Source of the DNA: Streptomyces sp. SLBN-118
Lineage (GTDB): Bacteria; Actinomycetota; Actinomycetes; Streptomycetales; Streptomycetaceae
Direction: 5' to 3'
NCBI RefSeq assembly: GCF_006715635.1
Contig: NZ_VFNP01000002.1
Span: 1,426,001-1,490,000 of the forward strand
DNA length: 64,000 bases
The position numbers were made by a program, and so were the translations under genes. The number at the start of each line of letters is the position of its first letter. Position 1 is the first letter of the stretch. This document shows, piece by piece, positions 9,036 to 18,254 of the stretch. The notes beneath the pieces are model-generated. The model saw only the letters and a program-made list of their open reading frames with translations, had not been told where the DNA came from and did not search any database.

Positions 9036-9126
9036 GAGTAGCGATGGCTGGTGCGATGGCTGGTGCGGTGGGTGATGCGTGGGGTGAGGTGATGCGTGAT
9101 GCGTGGGGTGGGGTGGGGTGGTGGCT
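9036..9126. repeat. GT-rich short tandem repeats upstream of the lipase gene
   Basis: Imperfect direct repeats of GCGATGGCTGGT, GATGCGTG and TGGGG units. The end nearest the upstream side holds three consecutive GGGG runs (9105-9118) followed by GG pairs, so the + strand could form a G-quadruplex. The repeat occupies the 5' leader of the lipase transcript. Confidence 0.6.
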
Positions 9127-9232
9127 GGATTTGCGGCTTGCTCATGTCAAATTACGCACGGGTAACCCAAGAATGGAAGTTACGCGCGAGTAAAAACTGA
9201 ATCCGTGTCAATAAGACGCGTCTGTACACCCG

Positions 9233-10213
9233 TTATGCGGCGAGTGAGCCCGGCACGACCGCCCGCGGCCCGAACCTCGCCCGCGCCCGGTCCGCCACCG
9301 CCTCGATCCGCCGCGCCCGTTCGTCCGCGGGGTCGAACGTCAGCTGCCGCGCGGCCTGTTCGACGGGGATCAGGTCCTCGGCCCGCAGAGTGAGGCTCCG
9401 CACCCGGGCCCGCTGCAGGCCGAGCGACTCATGGATCCGGTACGCGGCCTCGGTGAGCGCCGCGGAGTGGGCGGTCGGCTCGCGCAGGCTGCGCGCCCGG
9501 GTGGTCGAGGACCGGTCGGCGTACCGCACGGTCAGGCTCAGCGCGCGGCACACCTGGCCCTCGCCGCGCATCCTCAGCCCCAGCTCCTCGGCGATCGAGA
9601 GCAGCGCCCTGCGGTGGCGTACGGGGTCCAGCTCGTCGCGCGAGAAGGCCCGTTCGGCCGCGACCGAGCGCGCGGCGGCGTTCGGGACGACCGTCGTACG
9701 GTCGATGCCGCGCGCCCGCTCCCACAGCTCGCGGCCGGCCCGCGCGCCGACGATCCGCTGGAGCACGGGGAGCGGCGCCTCGGCGACCCTGCCGACGGAG
9801 TCGAGGCCGTACACACACAGAGAGCGGGCCGTGGCCGTTCCCACGCCGTCCAGCGCAGCGACCGGTTTGCCGGCCAGGAACCCGGCCGTCTCGGCGTCCG
9901 TCACCACCAGGGTCGTCCCGGGTGCGGCCTCCCGTGCCGCCATCCTGGCCAGCATCGGGCCCGGGCCCGCTCCGATCACGCAGTCCACTCCGCAGTGTGC
10001 GAGCGCCCGTACCCGCAGCAGCGAGGCGAGTTGGGCGGCATCCCGGCCGAAGTACCGTTCGGCGCCGCGCACATCGATGAGCGCGGCATCGGGCGGGAGC
10101 GCCTGCACGACGGGGCTGATGTCCTCGGCCAGGCCGAGCAGGGACGGCAGGATCGCCTCGACCCCGCCGGATCCGAGCGCCTGGGCCGGCCTGAAGCGTA
10201 CGTAGAGGATCAT
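9233..10213 (-). CDS. Y-family DNA polymerase-like protein, ImuB type
   Basis: A 326-residue member of the Y-family polymerase/ImuB group, presumed partner of DnaE2 in damage-induced mutagenic synthesis. The ATG at 10213 overlaps the dnaE2 stop (ATGA), so the two are coupled. An HhH-like segment (KPVAALDGVGTATARSLCVYGLDSVGRVAEAP in the middle) and a little-finger domain (ELDPVRHRRALLSIAEELGLRMR) are visible. The catalytic acidic motifs of active Y-family polymerases (DMDAFFASVE, SIDEAFLD) are absent; the corresponding positions read YVRFRPAQALGS and AALIDVRGAERYFG. That is the ImuB pattern of a non-catalytic adaptor. No ImuA-type gene is adjacent here. Confidence 0.8.
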   Translation of the reverse strand: MILYVRFRPAQALGSGGVEAILPSLLGLAEDISPVVQALPPDAALIDVRGAERYFGRDAAQLASLLRVRALAHCGVDCVIGAGPGPMLARMAAREAAPGTTLVVTDAETAGFLAGKPVAALDGVGTATARSLCVYGLDSVGRVAEAPLPVLQRIVGARAGRELWERARGIDRTTVVPNAAARSVAAERAFSRDELDPVRHRRALLSIAEELGLRMRGEGQVCRALSLTVRYADRSSTTRARSLREPTAHSAALTEAAYRIHESLGLQRARVRSLTLRAEDLIPVEQAARQLTFDPADERARRIEAVADRARARFGPRAVVPGSLAA

Positions 10214-13200
10214 CCCGCGCTCCCCGGGCTCTGGTGCCACAGCTTCCGCCCGGTGGGGGTCCCTTCGCCCGGAGGCTGGAGGTCCGCCCAGGGGTTCATC
10301 TCATAACCCGTCGAGAGCTGGATACGGCGGCCGCTGTCGGCCGGAGCCGTATCTTCCGCGGGCACGGGCTCCGCCAGCCGTGCCGCGACCGCGTCGAGCC
10401 CGCCCGTACGCCGCAGCTCCACCAGTTCCGCCAGATTCCAGGCCGCCGCGCCGACCACGCTGAGGCTGCGCGGTCCGCGCCGCTGCACCACTCCGCGTAC
10501 CAGCAGCAGCCAGGAGTGGAAGACGGTGTGTGCGCACGCGGCATGGCTGTCGTCGAAGAAGGCGAGGTCGACCAGGCCCGTGCCGTCGTCGAGCGTGGTG
10601 AAGATGACCCGCTTGCCGGACCGGATCGGCGGGGTCTGGGTGGCCGCCTTCGCGCCCGCGACCAGCACCGTCCGCCCATGCTCCGCCGAGCGCAGCCGGT
10701 GTGCCGAGACCACTCCCAGCTCCTTCAGGAAGGCATGGTGATCTCCCATCAGATGACGGGAGGCGTCCATGCCGAGGACGCTCAGCTCGGCGCTGAGGCG
10801 TTCCGTGTCGCCCAGGTCGGGGAGTCCGACCGGGGCCGTCTTCTGCCCATCGCTCAGGGGGAGCTGACTGCCGTACCTGCCCGAACCCCGCTGCCCTCGG
10901 TGGAGTTCGGCGAGATGCAGCAGCAGATCGCGGCGGTTCGCGCCGAAGGCGTCCAACGCGCCCACCTGCGCGAGCCGTTCGGCGACCGGCCGGCCGGGGC
11001 GGGCCCGCTGCCAGAAGTCCAGCAGTGAGGAGTAGGGCTGCCCGGCCTCGATCCGTGCCGCCTCGGCCTCGCTGATGCCGTGGACGTCCAAGAGCGCGAG
11101 CCGCAGGCCCCACCGGTCAGGCGAACCAGGCACCAGTTCGATTCGGTGAGCGGATGCGGACCGGTTCACATCCAGCGGCAGCACCGGCACCCCGCGCCGT
11201 CTCGCGTCCGCCAGCAGCAGCCGCTTCGGATACATCCCGGGGTCGTGCGTGAGCAGCCCGGCGTAGAAGGCCGCCGGATGGTGCGCCTTGAGCCAGGCCG
11301 ACTGATAGGTCGGCACGGCGAAGGCCACCGCGTGCGCCTTGCAGAAGCCGTACGAGCCGAAGGCCTCGATGATCTCCCAGGCGCGGGCGACCACTTCGGG
11401 CGCGTACCCCTTCGCCTCCGCGTGCTGGGCGAACCAGACCTTGATCTTCCCCTGCGACTCGGAGTGGGACAGCCCGCGCCGCACCCGGTCGGCCTCGTCG
11501 CGACCGCAGCCGGTCATGATGTTCACCATCTCGATGATCTGCTCGTGGAAGACGACCACTCCGTATGTCTCCTCCAGCGGCCCCTTCAGGTCCGGATGCG
11601 GATAGCGGACGGGCGCCCGGCCGTGCCGGGCCTCGATGAACGGGCGCACCATGTCGGCGGCGACCGGCCCCGGCCTGAAGAGCGAGATGTCGACGACCAG
11701 ATCGTGGAAGTTCGACGGCTGCAGCCTGCCGACCAGATCCCGCTGGCCCGGCGACTCGATCTGGAAGCAGCCCAGGGTCTCGGTGGATTTGATGAGTTGA
11801 TACGTGGCCGGGTCGCCCGGCGGCACCTGCGCCGGGTCGTCGAGGTCGAGCTCCTGACCCGTCGTGCGCCGCAGCTCGGCGACCGCGTGCGCCATCGCCG
11901 ACTGCATCCGCACCCCCAGGACATCGAGCTTGAGCAGCCCCAGGTCCTCCACGTCCTCCTTGTCGAACTGCGACATGGGAAAGCCCTCGCCGCTGGTGGG
12001 CATCACCGGCGTACGGGTGAGGAGGGTGGCGTCCGAGAGCAGCACTCCGCACGGGTGCATGGCGATCCCGCGCGGCAGCGCGTCCAGCGCCTCGACCAGC
12101 TCCCACAGCCGTCCGCATCTCTCCTTCTCCCCTGCCAGCGAACGGAGTTCGGGCAGTTCCTCCATGGCCGCGCGGGCGTCGCGAGCGCGGATGTGCGGGA
12201 AGGACTTGGCGATCCGGTCGATCTCGGCCGGGTCCATGGAGAGCGCGGCACCCACGTCCCGTACCGCATGGCGCACCCGATAGGTCTCGGGCATGGCGAC
12301 CGTCGCGACCCGCTCCTCGCCGAAACGGCCGATGATCGCGCGGTACACCTCGAGCCTGCGGGCGGACTCCACATCGATGTCGATGTCGGGCAGTACGGAA
12401 CGCCGCTTGGACAGGAAGCGCTCCATCAGCAGCCCGTGCTCGACGGGGTCGGCGTGTGCGATGCCGAGGAGATGGTTGACGAGCGACCCGGCGCCGGAGC
12501 CGCGTGCCGCGACCCGGACACCCATCTTCTTCACGTCGTCGACGACTTGAGCCACCGTCAGGAAGTACGAGGCGTAGCCCCAGTGCGCGATGATGTCCAG
12601 CTCGTGGTGCATCCGCTCCCAGTACTCACGGCGGCCGCCGTAGCCGCGCAGCACCATTCCGGCGGCGGCTCGGGAGGCCAGCACCCGCTGCGGGGTACGG
12701 CGCCCGGCGCCGACCAGATGCGGCTCGGGGAAGTGGACGGCGCCGATGCCCAGATCGTCCTCGGGGTCGACCAGACACGCGGCCGCCGCCTCCTCCGTCA
12801 TGGCGAGCAGCCGGTGCGCGGTGTCGCAGCGGAAGCCTGCGGCCTCGGCGACGCGCTCGGCGATCCGGGCCATCGCGGCCGGTTCCTTGAGCCAGCGCTC
12901 ACCGCTGTCGAGGCCCTTGTGCGCGTCGATCGGGACCAGGCGGCGGGCCGAGTCGAGGACGTCGGCGACCGGACCCTGTCCCTGGTCGGCGTACCGGACG
13001 GCATTGGTGAGCACGGCCCGAACGCCCTGTTCGGCGGCGAAGCCGAGGGTGCGGGCGGCCTGGCGCAGCGAGCCGGGTCCGGTGTCGCCCCGGCCGTGGT
13101 GCACGACTTCCAGGCGCAGGCTGTCGCCGTAGCACTCCCGCCAGGGCACGAGCAGCCTGGCCGCGCGGTCGGGGCGTCCCGCGGTCAGTGCACGGCCGAT

Positions 13201-13653
13201 CTCGGAGGCCGGTCCGAGCAGTACGGTCAGGTCTTCGCCGTGGTTGTCGGCCCAGGGCAGCAGCGGGCTGCCGTCGCCGGCAGCGTGGGCGGCGCTCACC
13301 AGCCGGCACAGCTCGGCCCAGCCCTCGCGGGACCGGGCGAGATAGACCGTACGGGGCGCGGACTCGTCGACGAACGCACCGCCGCGCACCGGGGTACGCC
13401 GCCGCTCGGAGGGCCCCTCTTTGTGCACCCGCTCCCCCACCGCGAGATCGACACCGAAGAGCGGCCGCACCCCCACGCCCTCTTGCGCGCAGGCCTTGGC
13501 GAAGCGGACCGCGCCCGCGACGGTGTCGCGGTCGGTCAGCGCGAGGGCGTCCATACCCCGCTCGGCGGCGCGCTCCGCAAGCCGCTCCGGGTGCGAGGCC
13601 CCGTACCTCAGGGAGAACCCGGAGACGGTGTGCAGATGCGTGAACCCGGGCAC
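10210..13653 (-). CDS. dnaE2: Error-prone DNA polymerase III alpha subunit DnaE2
   Basis: Second replicative-type polymerase, used for translesion and induced-mutagenesis synthesis. From the GTG at 13653, preceded by AGGAGGT at 4-5 nt, the protein is 1147 residues, right for DnaE2. The PHP domain comes first (FTHLHTVSGFSLRYGASHPERL, then ALTDRDTVAGAVRF). The catalytic core shows PDIDIDVESARR and LLKLDVLGVRMQSAMAHAV, which carry the three active-site aspartates. The late region includes an HhH and an OB-fold. The stop overlaps the imuB-like start. The large open frame on the opposite strand is a GC-bias shadow. No LexA box was identified in the 154-bp upstream gap. Confidence 0.95.
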   Translation of the reverse strand: MPGFTHLHTVSGFSLRYGASHPERLAERAAERGMDALALTDRDTVAGAVRFAKACAQEGVGVRPLFGVDLAVGERVHKEGPSERRRTPVRGGAFVDESAPRTVYLARSREGWAELCRLVSAAHAAGDGSPLLPWADNHGEDLTVLLGPASEIGRALTAGRPDRAARLLVPWRECYGDSLRLEVVHHGRGDTGPGSLRQAARTLGFAAEQGVRAVLTNAVRYADQGQGPVADVLDSARRLVPIDAHKGLDSGERWLKEPAAMARIAERVAEAAGFRCDTAHRLLAMTEEAAAACLVDPEDDLGIGAVHFPEPHLVGAGRRTPQRVLASRAAAGMVLRGYGGRREYWERMHHELDIIAHWGYASYFLTVAQVVDDVKKMGVRVAARGSGAGSLVNHLLGIAHADPVEHGLLMERFLSKRRSVLPDIDIDVESARRLEVYRAIIGRFGEERVATVAMPETYRVRHAVRDVGAALSMDPAEIDRIAKSFPHIRARDARAAMEELPELRSLAGEKERCGRLWELVEALDALPRGIAMHPCGVLLSDATLLTRTPVMPTSGEGFPMSQFDKEDVEDLGLLKLDVLGVRMQSAMAHAVAELRRTTGQELDLDDPAQVPPGDPATYQLIKSTETLGCFQIESPGQRDLVGRLQPSNFHDLVVDISLFRPGPVAADMVRPFIEARHGRAPVRYPHPDLKGPLEETYGVVVFHEQIIEMVNIMTGCGRDEADRVRRGLSHSESQGKIKVWFAQHAEAKGYAPEVVARAWEIIEAFGSYGFCKAHAVAFAVPTYQSAWLKAHHPAAFYAGLLTHDPGMYPKRLLLADARRRGVPVLPLDVNRSASAHRIELVPGSPDRWGLRLALLDVHGISEAEAARIEAGQPYSSLLDFWQRARPGRPVAERLAQVGALDAFGANRRDLLLHLAELHRGQRGSGRYGSQLPLSDGQKTAPVGLPDLGDTERLSAELSVLGMDASRHLMGDHHAFLKELGVVSAHRLRSAEHGRTVLVAGAKAATQTPPIRSGKRVIFTTLDDGTGLVDLAFFDDSHAACAHTVFHSWLLLVRGVVQRRGPRSLSVVGAAAWNLAELVELRRTGGLDAVAARLAEPVPAEDTAPADSGRRIQLSTGYEMNPWADLQPPGEGTPTGRKLWHQSPGSAG

Positions 13654-13807
13654 CTGCACCTCCTGGATCAGTCGTCTCACCTCCCCCCGTCTTCCACCAT
13701 AGACCAAGTTTCGAACATTCGTACGACACGTGTCACACGGGCGCCACCTCCGCCATTCGGTCGCCTCCCACCTGCGAAAACACCGGCCGACACGGAGCGT
13801 GGGGCCC

Positions 13808-14842
13808 ATGAACAGGACCTCTGACGGCCCGCGCAAAGGCTTCGTGGACGAACTCAAGGACGCGGTGAGTGTGCGGGCGGCCGTCCTGATCACCGGGGTG
13901 CTGGCGCTCCAGCTCGCCTTCATCGCCTCGTACATCGGCGCCTTCCACAATCCGAAGCCGCATGAGATCCCGCTGGCCGTCGTCACACCCGCGGTGCGGA
14001 TCACCGACCAGGCCCTGGCGCGGCTCTCCGCGCTGCCCGGCGATCCGCTCGACCCGCGGGCCGTCGAGGACGAGGCGACGGCGGTGCAGCAGATCAAGAA
14101 CCGCGACGTCGACGGGGCACTGATCGTCGACCCGCGGGGCGCCGCCGACAAACTCCTGGTCGCCACCGCATCGGGCGCCTCACTCGCGCAGGCTCTCACT
14201 GAGGTCGTCGCGACGACGGAAAGGGCGCAGCGGCGCACGGTGGCCGTCGTGGACGTGGTCCCCAACGCCAGTGGTGACGCGCGCGGGCTCTCCTCGTTCT
14301 ACCTGGTCATCGGCTGGTGCGTGGGCGGCTATCTGTGTGCCGCGATCCTCGCGATCAGCTATGGCGCGCAGCCCGCCAACACGGCCCGGGCCCTGATCAG
14401 ACTGGGCGCGCTGCTGCTGTACTCGGTCTCCGCCGGCCTGCTGGGTACGGTGATCGCGGGCCCGGTCCTGGACGCGCTGCCCGGCAGCTTCATGGCCCTG
14501 TGGGGGCTCGGCACGCTGCTGGTCTTCGCGGTAGGGGCGATCACGCTGGCCTTCCAGAGCCTCGCGGGCATCGTCGGTATCGGTCTGGCGATCCTGCTGG
14601 TGGTGGTCTTCGGCAATCCGAGCGCGGGCGGGGCGTATCCGTATCCGCTGCTGCCGCCGTTCTGGCGGGCCATCGGACCGGCGCTGCCACCGGGCGCGGG
14701 CACCTATTCGGCGCGCTCCATCGCGTACTTCAAGGGCAACGGCATGACCGGCCCGATGTGGATCCTCGCCGCATGGGCGGCGGGAGGAGCGCTGGTCACG
14801 ATGGTGCTGGCGCTGCTGCGGAGCCGCAGGCCGACAGCATGA
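13808..14842 (+). CDS. ABC-2/YhgE-like multi-spanning membrane protein
   Basis: A 344-residue inner membrane protein. The ATG at 13808 starts a short basic cytoplasmic N-terminus. One membrane helix (about 25-48) follows, then a roughly 130-residue extracytoplasmic domain (HNPKPHEIPLAVVTPAVRITDQ, a segment with a repeated DVDGALIVDP type strand) and about five helices in the C-terminal half. This layout is that of DUF3533/YhgE-Pip proteins related to ABC-2 permeases, but no ATPase gene is adjacent, so transport is not established. It is divergent from dnaE2 and convergent with the S1 protease, with a hairpin terminator between. Confidence 0.75.
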   Translation: MNRTSDGPRKGFVDELKDAVSVRAAVLITGVLALQLAFIASYIGAFHNPKPHEIPLAVVTPAVRITDQALARLSALPGDPLDPRAVEDEATAVQQIKNRDVDGALIVDPRGAADKLLVATASGASLAQALTEVVATTERAQRRTVAVVDVVPNASGDARGLSSFYLVIGWCVGGYLCAAILAISYGAQPANTARALIRLGALLLYSVSAGLLGTVIAGPVLDALPGSFMALWGLGTLLVFAVGAITLAFQSLAGIVGIGLAILLVVVFGNPSAGGAYPYPLLPPFWRAIGPALPPGAGTYSARSIAYFKGNGMTGPMWILAAWAAGGALVTMVLALLRSRRPTA

Positions 14843-14849
14843 ACCGCGA

Positions 14850-14896
14850 CTTCGCCCCGGACCCGGCGCCTCGATGGCCAGGGGTCCGGGGCGAAG
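14850..14896. terminator. Bidirectional hairpin terminator
   Basis: Perfect 15-bp arms CTTCGCCCCGGACCC and GGGTCCGGGGCGAAG with a 17-nt loop lie between the convergent membrane-protein and protease genes. Confidence 0.85.
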
Positions 14897-14922
14897 CGGG
14901 TCCGGGGTGAGGCTCCAGCGCG

Positions 14923-16008
14923 TCAGCCGATCTCGGCGCCGAACGTGGACAGCGCCTCCGTCACCGGCTGGAAGAAGGTCTCACCGCCCGCTGAGCAGTC
15001 GCCGCTGCCGCCCGAGGTCAGCCCGATCGCGGTATCGCCCGCGAAGAGCGAGCCGCCGCTGTCGCCCGGCTCGGCGCAGACCGTGGTCTGGATGAGGCCG
15101 TTGACGATGTCGCCGTTGCCGTAGTTCACGGTGGCGTCGAGCCCGGTGACCTCGCCGTCGTGCACCTGGGTGGTCGAGCCGCTGCGGGTCACCTTCATGC
15201 CGACGGTGGCGTCACCGGCCTTGGTGATGGCCTGCGTGCTGCCGTTGTAGAGGTTCACCTCGCTGGGGTGCTCCACCTCAGCGGTGTACTTGACCAGGCC
15301 GAAGTCGTTGTCGGGGAAGCTGGACTCCGCGTTCTGGCCGATCTCCTTGCCGCTGCTGTCGGACCAGGTGGAGATCGACTCGGTGCAGTGCCCGGCCGTG
15401 ATGAAGAACGGCTGGCCGTCCTTGACGACGTTGAACCCGAGCGAGCAGCGGCCGCTGCCCCCGGTGATCGCGTCTCCGCCCGCGATGAAGGGCTTGAACT
15501 CCCCCGCGGACTTCTTCAGTTCGGCCTTGCCGCCCAGGGCCTTGACGACCTGGCTGAGCTTGGTCCACTGCGCGCCCTTGACCGTACGGTCGGCGGTGAC
15601 GACGACCCTGTTGGTGACGGGGTCGACGGCCCACGAGGTGCCGGGGATGGTCGCCTTGGTGGTGAGGGTCTGCCGAGCGGACTTCAGCTCGGCGAGCGTG
15701 TTCTCAACAATCCGGGCCTTGCCGCCCGCCTTGCGTACCGACTTGGCCGCCTTCTCGTCGAGGACGTTGACGACGAGCGCCTTGGTGTCGGCGTCGTAGT
15801 ACGTGCCCGCCGCGTCGCCCCCCAGAGTCTTGCTCAGGGTGGAGGCAAGATTTCCGGCCGCAACCGCCGACAGAGACTTGACGTCGAACTGCTCGGTGTC
15901 GTCACTGGCGTTCGCACTCTGGAAGGTGACGCCGGCGGCCACCAGGGCGACAACCGCGCCGCCCGCTATCGCCGCTTTTCTCTTGGGTATCCGTCGGTGC
16001 TTCAACAT
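14923..16008 (-). CDS. Secreted S1 serine protease, streptogrisin family
   Basis: Chymotrypsin-fold extracellular protease made as a pre-pro-enzyme of 361 residues. The ATG at 16008 follows AGGAGG. A basic signal peptide ends near QSANA. An alpha-lytic-type pro-domain of about 135 residues follows, with VDPVTNRVVVTAD typical of its end. The mature enzyme begins near [19 protein letters not shown]. Catalytic His is in ITAGHCTES, Asp in DNDFGLVKY and Ser in [10 protein letters not shown], and paired cysteines flank them. It resembles streptogrisin B, encoded elsewhere in this window, but its pro-domain is longer. The two are probably diverged paralogues. Confidence 0.95.
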   Translation of the reverse strand: MLKHRRIPKRKAAIAGGAVVALVAAGVTFQSANASDDTEQFDVKSLSAVAAGNLASTLSKTLGGDAAGTYYDADTKALVVNVLDEKAAKSVRKAGGKARIVENTLAELKSARQTLTTKATIPGTSWAVDPVTNRVVVTADRTVKGAQWTKLSQVVKALGGKAELKKSAGEFKPFIAGGDAITGGSGRCSLGFNVVKDGQPFFITAGHCTESISTWSDSSGKEIGQNAESSFPDNDFGLVKYTAEVEHPSEVNLYNGSTQAITKAGDATVGMKVTRSGSTTQVHDGEVTGLDATVNYGNGDIVNGLIQTTVCAEPGDSGGSLFAGDTAIGLTSGGSGDCSAGGETFFQPVTEALSTFGAEIG

Positions 16009-16220
16009 CGACCTCCTGTGGGGCCGTGTCGGGGCAGTGGGGTGCCGGGACACGGAGGATGGGGCGCCCACTATTCCGATACCGACTGGTAGCACACAAG
16101 GTCGACTTCAGGACGGGCACACGACAACACAGGTGCGTTCACTGTGTCTTCACAGGAAGCGTTCGCACAGGGCGGTTCCGATGTGCGAACACCGCATGCA
16201 ACCGGCCCATGGGCGGGGCG

Positions 16221-16299
16221 TAAGGACTGGGAGTGTCTTCAAAGTAGCGTCGTCCGCCCGCCAGGCAGACGGGACTTTGAAGACACGACCTAGTCCTGT
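16221..16299. repeat. Short inverted-repeat element (MITE-like or terminator)
   Basis: Perfect 13-bp arms GTGTCTTCAAAGT (16233-16245) and ACTTTGAAGACAC (16274-16286) extend outward imperfectly to GGACT/AGTCC, giving an element of about 75 bp. The outer right part contains the TAG stop of the band-7 gene. It contains no coding capacity. It could be a terminator for that gene or a miniature transposon remnant; AT-rich arms are unusual for this genome. Confidence 0.55.
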
Positions 16300-17117
16300 C
16301 CTGTTCCCGACTGCGCAGAGCCGGAATCCGACGGTGACAGCGGCGGCTGGGGCGCCGGCTGCTGGGCGCGTTCGAGGAAGCGCAACAGCTCCACCGGGAA
16401 CGGCAGCACCAGCGTGGAGTTCTTCTCCGCCGCGACGGCCACCACGGTCTGCAACAGCCGGAGTTGAAGGGCGGCGGGCTGGTCCGACATCACTCCGGCC
16501 GCCTCGGCCAGCTTCTTGGACGCCTGCAGCTCCGCGTCGGCGTTGATGACCCTCGCCCGCCGCTCACGGTCCGCCTCGGCCTGCCGCGCCATCGAGCGCT
16601 TCATCGTCTCGGGCAGGGACACGTCCTTGATCTCCACCCGGTCGATCTGCACACCCCATCCCATGGCCGGACTGTCGATCATCAACTCCAGCCCCTGGTT
16701 GAGCTTTTCGCGGTTCGACAGCAGATCGTCCAGATCGCTCTTGCCGATGATCGACCGCAGCGAGGTCTGCGCCATCTGCGAGACCGCGAAACGGTAGTCC
16801 TCCACCTGCACGATGGCCTCGGAGGCGTCCACGACCTTGAAGTAGATGACCGCGTCGACACGCACCGTCACGTTGTCCCTGGTGATGCCGTCCTGCGCGG
16901 GCACCGGCATCGTCACGATCTGCATGTTGACTTTACGGAGCCGGTCCACGAACGGGAGTATGAGCGTGAAGCCCGGGCCGCGCACGGAGGATCGGACCCT
17001 TCCGAGCCGGAAGACCACACCTCGTTCGTACTGCTTCACGACACGGGCCGCCGCCATCAGACAGACGACGCCCGCGGACGCGACGGTCGCTGCGGCCGCC
17101 ACCAGTGCCTCTACCAT
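16290..17117 (-). CDS. SPFH/band 7 (slipin-like) membrane protein
   Basis: Membrane-anchored stomatin/slipin-like protein of 275 residues. One N-terminal hydrophobic segment (residues 2-25) is followed by the band-7 domain: VVKQYERGVVFRLGRVR, GPGFTLILPFVDRLRKVNMQ, TRDNVTVRVDAVIYFKVVD, and the late VEIKDVSLPETMKRSMARQAEADRERRARVI helix. The C-terminus is a Pro/Gln/Ser-rich tail. These proteins form oligomeric scaffolds in membranes, often with an NfeD partner, but no nfeD is adjacent. The stop codon falls inside the short inverted-repeat element, so the last residues may reflect insertion of that element. The ATG at 17117 is the start that keeps a plain membrane anchor. Confidence 0.9.
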   Translation of the reverse strand: MVEALVAAAATVASAGVVCLMAAARVVKQYERGVVFRLGRVRSSVRGPGFTLILPFVDRLRKVNMQIVTMPVPAQDGITRDNVTVRVDAVIYFKVVDASEAIVQVEDYRFAVSQMAQTSLRSIIGKSDLDDLLSNREKLNQGLELMIDSPAMGWGVQIDRVEIKDVSLPETMKRSMARQAEADRERRARVINADAELQASKKLAEAAGVMSDQPAALQLRLLQTVVAVAAEKNSTLVLPFPVELLRFLERAQQPAPQPPLSPSDSGSAQSGTGQD

Positions 17118-17290
17118 CACGGCCCCCTGGGGTGCGATGTGGACGCGCCTGCACGTTCCTCTTCGACGGTACCCCCAAATGACGTCAAAGGGAGTCCCGG
17201 TCGGGCCCCTTGATGGGTAATCATCGAACGGGCGGGGAATGCCTGGCTCATTCTGTTTGCACAGGGCACATACACGGAGGGGGACGCGGA

Positions 17291-18160
17291 GTGCTGCGAC
17301 GTCGGGTGCGCGCAAAGGACGGGCGGCATCTGATGGTGGAACGGCTGGGGGATCCGCGCGGCAGACCCGTCTTCCTGCTGCACGGCACCCCGGGCAGCCG
17401 TCTCGGCCCGGCGCCGCGCGGCATGGTCCTGTACCAGCGCGGCACCCAGCTGATCGCGTACGACCGTCCCGGCTACGGCGGTTCGGACCGGCTCGCGGGC
17501 CGCAGCGTCGCCGATGTGGCCGAGGACGTACTGGCGATCGCCGACGAGCTCGGCCTTGACCGGTTCGCCGTGGTGGGCCGCTCGGGCGGCGCGCCCCACG
17601 CACTGGCGTGCGCGGCCCTGATGCCGGAACGGATCACCCGTACCGCCGCGCTGGTGACGCTCGCGCCCAGGGACGCGGACGGGCTCGACTGGTTCGAGGG
17701 GATGGCCGCGTCGAACGTCCTGGAGTACACCACGGCGTCCGACGACCCGGCGGGGCTGGTCCAGCGGTTCATCGTGAGGTCCGCGGAGATCAGGAAGGAC
17801 CCGATCCGGCTCCTCGACGATCTGCGCCGGGAGCTGACGGACTCCGACCGGATGGTGGTGGCGGACGCGGGTGTCAGGTCGATGCTGCTTCGCAACTACC
17901 AGGAGGCACTGCGTACGTCGGCGTACGGGTGGATCGACGACGCGCTCGCCTTCTGCAGCCCGTGGGGGTTCGACCCGGCGGACATCAAGGGTCCCGTGAT
18001 GCTGTGGCACGGCGAGAAGGACGTGTTCTCGCCGGTGGGGCACTCGAGGTGGCTGGCGCAGCGGATTCCGGGGGCGACCGCGGTGCTCGAACCGGCGGCG
18101 GCGCACTTTGATGCGCTGCATGCGTTGCCGCGGGTGCTGACGTGGCTGCTGGAGACCTGA
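17291..18160 (+). CDS. Alpha/beta hydrolase fold protein
   Basis: A 289-residue cytoplasmic alpha/beta hydrolase. The GTG at 17291 follows GGAGGGGGA at suitable spacing; the open frame extends upstream without a ribosome site. Visible are oxyanion motif LLHGTPGSRLG, IAYDRPGYGGSDR (common to proline iminopeptidase/haloperoxidase-like members), nucleophile elbow VGRSGGAPHALA, a WHGEKDVFSP segment supplying the catalytic Asp, and His in AAHFDALHALPRVL. No signal peptide. The substrate cannot be told from the sequence. Confidence 0.85.
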   Translation: MLRRRVRAKDGRHLMVERLGDPRGRPVFLLHGTPGSRLGPAPRGMVLYQRGTQLIAYDRPGYGGSDRLAGRSVADVAEDVLAIADELGLDRFAVVGRSGGAPHALACAALMPERITRTAALVTLAPRDADGLDWFEGMAASNVLEYTTASDDPAGLVQRFIVRSAEIRKDPIRLLDDLRRELTDSDRMVVADAGVRSMLLRNYQEALRTSAYGWIDDALAFCSPWGFDPADIKGPVMLWHGEKDVFSPVGHSRWLAQRIPGATAVLEPAAAHFDALHALPRVLTWLLET

Positions 18161-18189
18161 CCTACGGCCTCCAGCCGCATGACCTCGAA

Positions 18190-18224
18190 CGCCGGACGGG
18201 CTGAAGAATTCAGCCCGTCCGGCG
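18190..18224. terminator. Bidirectional hairpin terminator
   Basis: Perfect 16-bp arms starting CGCCGGACGGGCTGAA close on a GAA triloop. It separates the convergent alpha/beta hydrolase and fxsT genes. Confidence 0.9.
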
Positions 18225-18254
18225 CACGAGGCACGGGTCCGGGGCGAAGCCCCG

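Noticed and set aside
8138..9145. Lipase start at 9145
   Set aside because: The extra 45 residues come from the tandem repeat, have no signal peptide, and a good AAGGAG lies just before 9010.
11080..13824. Long open frame (914 codons) on the + strand opposite dnaE2
   Set aside because: A GC-bias shadow: low-complexity Arg/Gly/Val composition, no recognisable domain, and fully within the well-supported dnaE2.
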